A DNA stretch of 6,468 nt from Candidatus Omnitrophota bacterium (GTDB taxonomy: Bacteria; Verrucomicrobiota; Verrucomicrobiia; Limisphaerales; UBA1319), in contig JAMCZD010000087.1 in assembly GCA_023473405.1 (NCBI GenBank), forward strand, positions 1-6,468, written 5' to 3'. A program made the position numbers and the translations under genes. Below the pieces are notes generated by a model. It had not been told where the DNA came from. It saw only the letters and a list, made by a program, of their open reading frames with translations, and did no database searches. Positions 1 through 5,601 of this stretch are shown one piece after another; the stretch's first letter is position 1, and each line of letters begins with the position of its first letter.

Positions 1-3000
1 TTGGTATGCGTCGGTGGTTCCGTCGTAGTAAAAACGCCGGGACTGGAAGGTCCCATCGCCGTTTCCAACTAGCACGCTTACCGTGTTATCGCCCGAGTTC
101 ATGGTCACAATATCGGGCCTGCCGTCACCGGTCACGTCGCCGATAACGAGATAGCGCGGGTTCGGCCCGGCGGGCAGGTTGGTTTCGGTTTGGAATGACC
201 CGGTTCCGTTGCCCAGGAAAATGGTAACTGTGCCGCTGTTGTAGTTGGCAACGGCCAGGTCCAACCTCCCGTCTCCGTTGAGGTCACCGGCGGACACGGT
301 TTGGGGATAATCACCGGTGGTGTAATTGCTGAGAACCTGGAACGTCCCGTTGCCATTGCCCAGAAGCACGGTCAGGCGGTCGCTGCCGGCGTTGGGAACG
401 GCCAGGTCGGGTCTGCCGTCGCCATTCAGGTCCGCGACGGCCAGGTTGTAGGGATTCGAAAATCCCGTGAGATTGGTCAGGACCTGGAACGAGGCATTGC
501 CGTCGCCTAGCAATATGGTGACACTGCCGCCATTGTAATTGGCTACCGCGAGATCGGCCTTGCCGTCGCCGCTGAAATCGCCAACACCCACCGCCAGGGG
601 ATTGTTCCCAGTAGGAATATTGGTGACCGCGGTGAAAAGGCCGGCGCCGTTATTGGTCAGAATCGTGACGTTGTCGCCATCCCAATTGGCCGTAACCAGG
701 TCGAGGTAGGTATCGGCATTGAACCGTCCGGCAGCCATCCCGTGCGGGCGCGAAGCCGTGCTCACATTGCTGATCCAGCCGACGGTGCCGTCGGCGTTGG
801 TCAGGGGCGCGGCGCTAAGCGAGGTTGCCCATCCGGCAGCGTCATTGTTGCGGTTCTCGATGACGTAATTACCCAGGTTCGCCACAGTGAAGTTCCGGAC
901 GAAGGGCGCCGCCATGTTATTACCAGCGCGATCGAGGATACCGGTGCGGACCGTGAAGCGGTATTGGCCCGGCTGGAGTGGTCCATCGGTGATGGCATAC
1001 GGCGATTCCAAGCCGCTGGAATAACCGGTGCTGACCACCGTGTAAAGTCTGTCGTCACCGGTGCCAAAGGAACCGTCCGGGCCGGCCCCGCGCAATTCGT
1101 AATTGGCCGAGTTGCCGATGGCGGGGGCATAGATGTCCTCGGAAAAGGTGAGGGTGAATCGATCGATAATGCCGGTCGTCGTGGCGCCCGCATCCGGCAG
1201 GCTGGTTCCTGTGACCAGGGGCGGAACGCCATCGCTGCCGCTGATGTTCAAGAGGTATTGCGCCCGGAGACCGCGATTGGCGCTCTCTACGTGGACGTAA
1301 TGAACACCATTCGAAACGATCGTATAATTCAGGTTCCCGGTGGTGTTCGTCACCAGGGCGACTGGGTTGCCGTCCAGTTGGACGCTGAGGATGGTTTGGC
1401 CAGGAGTCAACGTCGAGCCAACCGGGTAAAGCGCGGTTACGCTGATGGCATTGCCAACGTTGAGTGTGCCCAACCGGAAAAAGTCGCCGGCGGAATCGGC
1501 GGTTGGCAGTGCGCCTGCCATGCGCCCCTGGTAAAGCCCCGGACTGAAGGTGATGTTGACCAGGTTGGCGTTGCCTTGACTGCCGTTGTCCTCGGTTTCC
1601 ATTTGCGGACCGCGCGATTGGTCCAGGCGCATCCAGTAACGCGAACGGTTGTTGCTGCTCCAAACCCTCAAGTAATAGGTGCCCGGCGAACTAAGCGTAA
1701 TTTGCTGGAGCTGAACTACACCCCCGGAATCGCCGTCCGCCGATGCAACGTCGCGGTCGGTCGCATCCCGCAACCGGAGGTGGGGATAAACTCCCTGCGA
1801 TTCGCTCTCGAGGCGGACCGTCACCACGTCGCCCGCCTCGGCATCGAAATGCCAGTAGTCAACATCGCTCGTCGATGCAAACAGCCCGACAGCAAAAGCC
1901 GTCAGAAAACCGCTGCCTGCCGGGGACTCGGTCGTTGGCAACGCCGTGGCTGTATCCAAGGTGTTGTTATTCGCCGTTTCAATCGCGCCATTCATCGGGC
2001 TGGCGATGACCAAGAAGCGCGTGTAGGCCGGGACCGGGCTGCCATTGGTCCCCTCCAGACCGGTCGTGGTCTGGAACCGATAATGTCCCGGCGGCAAAGG
2101 TGAATCGGCGATCGCCAGGGAAACCGAACGGCCTCCTGCCCCCGGCAGCGACGGCGTCAGCGAGACGACCACATCGTCGCCATCGCCGAGAACTCCATTG
2201 GCGCCGGCTTCGCGCAGGCTGTAATTGGCGCTGTCGGTGGCCGAAGCGGCCAGGAGTGGCGCATTGGCGGAAACGATAAAGGAATCGATGGCGGCGCTAT
2301 TGGTTGAATGGTCCGGAGGCAAACTGGTGGATCGGATGAAGGTGCCCGCCAGCTCCGACGTCAGGCGCACCCCGACGTTGTCGATACCCCACGACTCGTC
2401 ACCAATGTCCTGCAAACCCTGGCCGCTGAACGTCAGCACAGTCAATGCGTTCGAGGCGATGAACGTGACTTCGATGTTCCGATAGACTGCATCCACATTA
2501 TTGGCGCCAAATCCGAAATTGGCCCGGCCTTCATCCGGGCTCCGGGGAAAGCTCTGCGAATTACTGGGCGGCTCTCCGTTGTAATTGGCAAAGGTTTCGT
2601 GGAAGACCTGGATCCCGTTGACGCCCACGTTAAAGTAGTCACCCGAGTTGCCGTCCCACGTGTCAATGGCATAAAAGTCAAAACCCAGCGTATAGGATTG
2701 GCCGGGAACCAGGTTGGTTAATACCAGCGACTGGGAATTGTTGGCGAACCGCCCGGTAAACGCCGTAAAGCCAAGGGTCTCATTCGTGTTCACCAGCGGC
2801 ACACCCCATTCCGGCCCGATGCCATTCTCGAAATCGGTGAAATAGGGCACTCCTGAACCGGAGGCGGCGGCCCCGCATTTTCCGGCGCTGCCGGCGTTGT
2901 AGATGCCCGCGATCTCCGCCGCGCTCAACGCCCGGTTGTAAACCGATACCTCGTCCAGTAACCCGTTGAAGTAATAGTTGCTCTCCGCCTGCCCAATGGT

Positions 3001-3609
3001 CACAGGAGCCGATACGTCGGGAATGGCCCGGACAGCGGCGTTGGTGGCGACGGAAGAGCCGTCAACGTAGAAGGTGAAGTTCGAACCGCTCCGCGTTAAT
3101 GCCAAATGATACCATTGCCCAATAGTGGGTGAGAACGAAGCCGAACCAATACTTAGCGCATCCCCCGTGCTGTCATTGACATGGAATTGGAGCTTGCCAC
3201 CGTTCAGCCAGAATAGCCATTTGTCGTGGCTGCCCCCGCCGGCATCGCTGGCCACAAAAACCCGGTTGCCCGCCGCCGCAAAATTGGCCCATAGCTCGAA
3301 CGTGAAACTGTTGCTCCCAAATGCCCACAAGGGACTGTCCGGCACTTCCACATAACCCCCGGCTCCATTCAAGCTGAACGCCAGACCTGCCCGCCCCGGG
3401 GCATACGTAGCATAGCTCTGCAACGTCCCCGGGTTGGAACCGGACGCATCGCCCGCCGTGCCATTTCCCGGCCACCACCCCACCAAACCCGCCGGCGGCG
3501 TCATACAATCGGCCCCTTGAACCGATACCGGCTCCCAGGTGCTAGTAGCGAAAATAGCCAAGATTCCAACTACGATGGAAGACTGACAATTAGGCTCGCA
3601 AAGTCGCAT
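1..3609 (-). CDS. Large secreted multidomain LamG / PPC / FG-GAP repeat protein (C-terminus beyond the window)
   Basis: The frame is open for 1203 codons from ATG 3609 to the window edge. The start is supported by GGAGAAAGG six bases upstream and a following signal peptide (hydrophobic core IVVGILAIFA, residues 12-21). Domains in order: LamG/concanavalin-like fold, about 40-243 (GLVGWWPGNG near the start, LLDEVSVYNRALSAAEI near the end); a second beta-sandwich, about 255-415; an Ig-like (Big_5-type) module, about 424-540; two PPC-like modules, about 544-663 and 670-790; a second Ig-like module, about 795-911; a short linker resembling the start of another PPC module; and FG-GAP/VCBS repeats from 955 on, with DxNGDGxxDL calcium-loop motifs. 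LamG and PPC modules usually bind carbohydrate or aid secreted proteins, and FG-GAP repeats form beta-propellers. A surface or exported binding protein is therefore inferred. No catalytic domain is visible. The product is hypothetical in function, and any C-terminal sorting signal lies outside the window. Confidence 0.9.
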   Translation of the reverse strand, partial: MRLCEPNCQSSIVVGILAIFATSTWEPVSVQGADCMTPPAGLVGWWPGNGTAGDASGSNPGTLQSYATYAPGRAGLAFSLNGAGGYVEVPDSPLWAFGSNSFTFELWANFAAAGNRVFVASDAGGGSHDKWLFWLNGGKLQFHVNDSTGDALSIGSASFSPTIGQWYHLALTRSGSNFTFYVDGSSVATNAAVRAIPDVSAPVTIGQAESNYYFNGLLDEVSVYNRALSAAEIAGIYNAGSAGKCGAAASGSGVPYFTDFENGIGPEWGVPLVNTNETLGFTAFTGRFANNSQSLVLTNLVPGQSYTLGFDFYAIDTWDGNSGDYFNVGVNGIQVFHETFANYNGEPPSNSQSFPRSPDEGRANFGFGANNVDAVYRNIEVTFIASNALTVLTFSGQGLQDIGDESWGIDNVGVRLTSELAGTFIRSTSLPPDHSTNSAAIDSFIVSANAPLLAASATDSANYSLREAGANGVLGDGDDVVVSLTPSLPGAGGRSVSLAIADSPLPPGHYRFQTTTGLEGTNGSPVPAYTRFLVIASPMNGAIETANNNTLDTATALPTTESPAGSGFLTAFAVGLFASTSDVDYWHFDAEAGDVVTVRLESESQGVYPHLRLRDATDRDVASADGDSGGVVQLQQITLSSPGTYYLRVWSSNNRSRYWMRLDQSRGPQMETEDNGSQGNANLVNITFSPGLYQGRMAGALPTADSAGDFFRLGTLNVGNAISVTALYPVGSTLTPGQTILSVQLDGNPVALVTNTTGNLNYTIVSNGVHYVHVESANRGLRAQYLLNISGSDGVPPLVTGTSLPDAGATTTGIIDRFTLTFSEDIYAPAIGNSANYELRGAGPDGSFGTGDDRLYTVVSTGYSSGLESPYAITDGPLQPGQYRFTVRTGILDRAGNNMAAPFVRNFTVANLGNYVIENRNNDAAGWATSLSAAPLTNADGTVGWISNVSTASRPHGMAAGRFNADTYLDLVTANWDGDNVTILTNNGAGLFTAVTNIPTGNNPLAVGVGDFSGDGKADLAVANYNGGSVTILLGDGNASFQVLTNLTGFSNPYNLAVADLNGDGRPDLAVPNAGSDRLTVLLGNGNGTFQVLSNYTTGDYPQTVSAGDLNGDGRLDLAVANYNSGTVTIFLGNGTGSFQTETNLPAGPNPRYLVIGDVTGDGRPDIVTMNSGDNTVSVLVGNGDGTFQSRRFYYDGTTDAYQ
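13..747 (-). repeat. Five tandem 147-bp (49-residue) FG-GAP/VCBS repeats, continuing off the window
   Basis: Within the large secreted protein the repeat unit begins at residues 955, 1004, 1053, 1102 and 1151, exactly 49 residues apart with no indels. Each starts with a proline, followed by a variant of a calcium-binding-like loop: RFNADTYLDL, DFSGDGKADL, DLNGDGRPDL, DLNGDGRLDL and DVTGDGRPDI. A TILLGNGNGTFQ-type beta segment follows each loop. The last visible residues (DAYQ, from 1200) start a sixth unit in register. The DxNxDG loop is the known calcium site of FG-GAP/VCBS blades; calcium binding here is inferred from the motif. Unit 1 has Arg in place of the first Asp and lacks the Gly pair, so its site is probably not functional. 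Confidence 0.9.
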
Positions 3610-3615
3610 ATCTTG

Positions 3616-3624
3616 CCTTTCTCC
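3616..3624 (-). promoter_or_regulatory. Ribosome binding site of the large secreted protein gene
   Basis: The minus strand reads GGAGAAAGG, ending six bases (CAAGAT) before ATG 3609. It contains two Shine-Dalgarno-like cores (GGAG and AAGG). The site fixes the start at 3609 instead of the downstream in-frame Met codon at residue 36, which would remove the signal peptide. Confidence 0.75.
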
Positions 3625-3782
3625 GGAATAGCCCTAAAACTGCGTTGGATACCAAGGAAATCACGCGCGCCGCACGTAAGCTGACGAGATTTTGTGAATT
3701 AGTCATCACGCGGGAGCCACTTTATCAATTCAATCCCAACTTGCAAGCTGAAAGACGATACAATCGCCCTAACACCGGTCGT

Positions 3783-3802
3783 CTATACTAGACTATAGTA
3801 GA
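3783..3802. repeat. 10-bp near-perfect tandem repeat in the intergenic region
   Basis: On the plus strand CTATACTAGA is followed immediately by CTATAGTAGA, two 10-bp units that differ at one base. Positions 3783-3798 also form an imperfect palindrome with CTATA/TATAG arms. A spacing of one helical turn is compatible with a regulator binding site, but this is inference. The same bases supply the only TATA-like hexamers in the gap. Confidence 0.6.
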
Positions 3803-3845
3803 AAGCAGTAACTAATATGACTTTATGTTAACCGGGTAGTCCGCC

Positions 3846-3894
3846 CCAGGTTCGCGTCCCTTTTCCCTTCGTGAGACGGACCCGCCAGGTTCGC
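3846..3894. repeat. 10-bp direct repeat (CCAGGTTCGC) just after the protease stop codon
   Basis: CCAGGTTCGC occurs at 3846-3855 and again at 3885-3894, the second copy directly abutting the protease stop codon. Start-to-start spacing is 39 bp. The segment between them is a polypyrimidine run on the plus strand (TCCCTTTTCCCTTC). The repeat is exact but short, and no function can be assigned. Confidence 0.5.
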
Positions 3895-5589
3895 TTAAGG
3901 AACGCTGACGCCGATCCGGTAGAATTGCGGTCGCTCGGAGGCATTGGGCGAAAGCGCATCCCGGAACAGAACCCGGTTGCCGTCAAAACTGAGGGCCGCA
4001 TTGGTCACTTGTATCCACGGTTCGCCGGGCAGGGTCGAAGTTCGCCATAGACTGTAAGTCAGCCCGGAATGGAACTCGGTCGAGACAATCACCTGGCTGT
4101 TGGCATGGTCTACGCCGGCTATGCGCGGCAGGGTTGCCACCGCCGCCGCGGCAGCAGCACCGAAATTGATCCGGCCCCAGCCATACCACCGGTCACACCC
4201 CGGCGGGCCCTTGTCCAAGGCGGTGCTTTTCAACAGATCGATCACCTCGTCCGGACCCAGTGTCGGGTTGATGCTGAACAGCAACGCCGCGACACCGGCA
4301 ACCAACGGGGCCGCCAGACTGGTCCCGGAGCCATAGGTGTAGCCATTGTTTGTGGTTGTTGAGAAGACGTCCCAGCCCGGTGCGGCAAAATCAACCTGCG
4401 GCCCTGGAAGCGACCGCATATTATCCGCCGCGTCGGTCATGGAAACGCAGTATATGTCCGGTTGATTGGTGCGAAACTGATTCGCCCCCAGGTTGCCGCC
4501 CGCCATGACCAGGATGCCGCGCGCCCGGGTCTTGAGGTATGCGCCCGCCGCATTCACGGTGTCGCTGTCGCCCCCGGACCAACTGATGTTGACCACCCGG
4601 ACCCCGTGGTCGGCGGCCCAGATGACCGCATCGTACATCTCGCTCAGGGCGCCATTGATGTTGATCGGCAGGATGCCACAGTTGGCCGCACCGGCGATCC
4701 CAATCGCATTGCCAATAACGGCTGCCGCCATGCCGGCACCGAGGGTCGAGTGTTCAAGACCTTGGCTCGCGTTCACCGGCTCGTTCTCGACCACGTCCCA
4801 ACCGCTCCTTGTATGCGGCGCCAGGTCGGGGTGGTCCATCTGGAACGGGGTATCGACGATGGCTATTAGAATATTGCTGCGGCCCGGGCACTTGTCCCAA
4901 GCCAGGTAACTGCCGATCTTTTGATGATGCCACTGCTGGCTGAGGAGCGGATCATTGGGTGTCGAAGCCCGCTGCTCGAACTCATCCAGCTCGCTGAATT
5001 CAACGTCTCTCCTGCCGGCTATCGCATGAACCGCCGCCCATTCGCGTCCGGGTTCAACCCTCAAGGCCGCCACGTGCCTCTGACCTTTGAACTTCACGAT
5101 GATGACCTCGGGATTGAACAAGACTGTCCCGCCACTGGCAGTCTGCAATCTGCCAAATCGCCGCTCCCGATAATTCAAATGAGCCAACGTGTTGGCCTCG
5201 GGCAGTGGCACGGCCCGGGCGGCGAGACCAGGTCCCCCAAGCTCGGAAAACAAGGTCAATTCCGGGACGCGGCGCCCGCGAATCTCGCCCGAATCCCGAT
5301 TCGTGAACTGAGATTGGATACCCGGACCAACGGCAAGCCCAGGCGCGCCCCCGCCCACCGTGCCGGTCAAATGTTGCCGGCGCCCGGAACCGGGAACCTG
5401 GTCCGTTACCGGGGTGAGCCCTATGGTCTTGGGCAGACTCGAACCGCGCCATGCGGTGCTGTCTTCTTCGACCGCGGCAGGCGTTTCAAACCGGACGGAC
5501 TCGAATCGCGGCAGACTCGACGGTTGCCAGGTAAACCACAGAAAAATCGCGGTGCCGGCCCACATCCCAGTTCGAATCCAGGCACTCAC
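3895..5589 (-). CDS. Exported S8 family (subtilisin-like) serine protease with divergent motifs
   Basis: This is a 564-residue protein. The GTG start is favoured by AAAGG six bases upstream and by the N-terminal export signal it preserves (basic residue, then AGTAIFLWFTW at 11-21). Residues 30-135 look like a low-complexity linker. Residues 160-205 (EVIIVKFKG onward) resemble an I9-type propeptide. PNDPLLSQQWHHQKIG (211-226) marks the entry to the catalytic domain, about 215-485. The presumed triad is Asp246 (IVDTPFQMDHPDL), His280 (EHSTLGAG) and Ser424 (GTSLAAPLVAG), with oxyanion Asn366 (MAGGN). The usual DTG and HGTHVAG motifs are altered, but the catalytic residues remain, so activity is likely though untested. 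Residues about 490-564 form a beta-rich tail ending in FYRIGVSVP, like C-terminal modules of verrucomicrobial secreted proteins. It acts outside the cytoplasm by endopeptidase chemistry; its substrate is unknown. It lies 12 nt after bioB, probably in the same transcript. Confidence 0.93.
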   Translation of the reverse strand: MSAWIRTGMWAGTAIFLWFTWQPSSLPRFESVRFETPAAVEEDSTAWRGSSLPKTIGLTPVTDQVPGSGRRQHLTGTVGGGAPGLAVGPGIQSQFTNRDSGEIRGRRVPELTLFSELGGPGLAARAVPLPEANTLAHLNYRERRFGRLQTASGGTVLFNPEVIIVKFKGQRHVAALRVEPGREWAAVHAIAGRRDVEFSELDEFEQRASTPNDPLLSQQWHHQKIGSYLAWDKCPGRSNILIAIVDTPFQMDHPDLAPHTRSGWDVVENEPVNASQGLEHSTLGAGMAAAVIGNAIGIAGAANCGILPININGALSEMYDAVIWAADHGVRVVNISWSGGDSDTVNAAGAYLKTRARGILVMAGGNLGANQFRTNQPDIYCVSMTDAADNMRSLPGPQVDFAAPGWDVFSTTTNNGYTYGSGTSLAAPLVAGVAALLFSINPTLGPDEVIDLLKSTALDKGPPGCDRWYGWGRINFGAAAAAAVATLPRIAGVDHANSQVIVSTEFHSGLTYSLWRTSTLPGEPWIQVTNAALSFDGNRVLFRDALSPNASERPQFYRIGVSVP

Positions 5590-5595
5590 GGGTTG

Positions 5596-5600
5596 CCTTT
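5596..5600 (-). promoter_or_regulatory. Ribosome binding site deciding the GTG start of the protease
   Basis: The minus strand carries AAAGG, then CAACCC, then GTG at 5589. The spacing is typical for a Shine-Dalgarno site. It lies wholly in the 12-nt gap after the bioB stop. The next Met codon (residue 9) would shorten the signal peptide's charged N-region. Confidence 0.65.
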
Positions 5601-5601
5601 G

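Larger units (their letters stand above)
3610..3894 (-). promoter_or_regulatory. Intergenic region, probable promoter of the large secreted protein gene
   Basis: This 285-bp gap separates the TAA of the protease from the ATG of the large secreted protein. I find no ORF, tRNA or structured RNA in it. The stretch of about 3720-3835 is clearly more AT-rich than the flanking genes, which suits a promoter. It contains TATA-like hexamers on the minus strand (TATAGT and TATAGA within 3783-3802). The best matching -35 I can pair with them is a poor TTACTG 18 nt upstream of TATAGA, so I do not assign a defined sigma-70 promoter. No convincing stem plus U-tract terminator follows the protease. Confidence 0.45.

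Noticed and set aside
1055..1663. Minus-strand open frame (202 codons) inside the large gene in another frame
   Set aside because: The composition is rich in Arg, Gln and Pro with no motif, and it lies wholly within the recognised PPC and Ig-like coding region.
742..2103. Long plus-strand open frame (453 codons) opposite the large secreted protein gene
   Set aside because: Its codons share triplet boundaries with the minus-strand codons, so it stays open because TTA, CTA and TCA codons are rare in the sense gene. The predicted protein has no recognisable domain, while the minus-strand frame gives clear Ig-like, PPC and FG-GAP modules.
3693..3710. CRP-like site TGTGA...TCACG in the intergenic region
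   Set aside because: The spacer between the arms is eight bases, where the CRP consensus has six, and the right arm is imperfect. It is indistinguishable from chance.
3840..3894. Rho-independent terminator after the protease
   Set aside because: Only four-to-five-base stems (GTCC/GGAC) can be drawn, and no T-tract follows on the minus strand.
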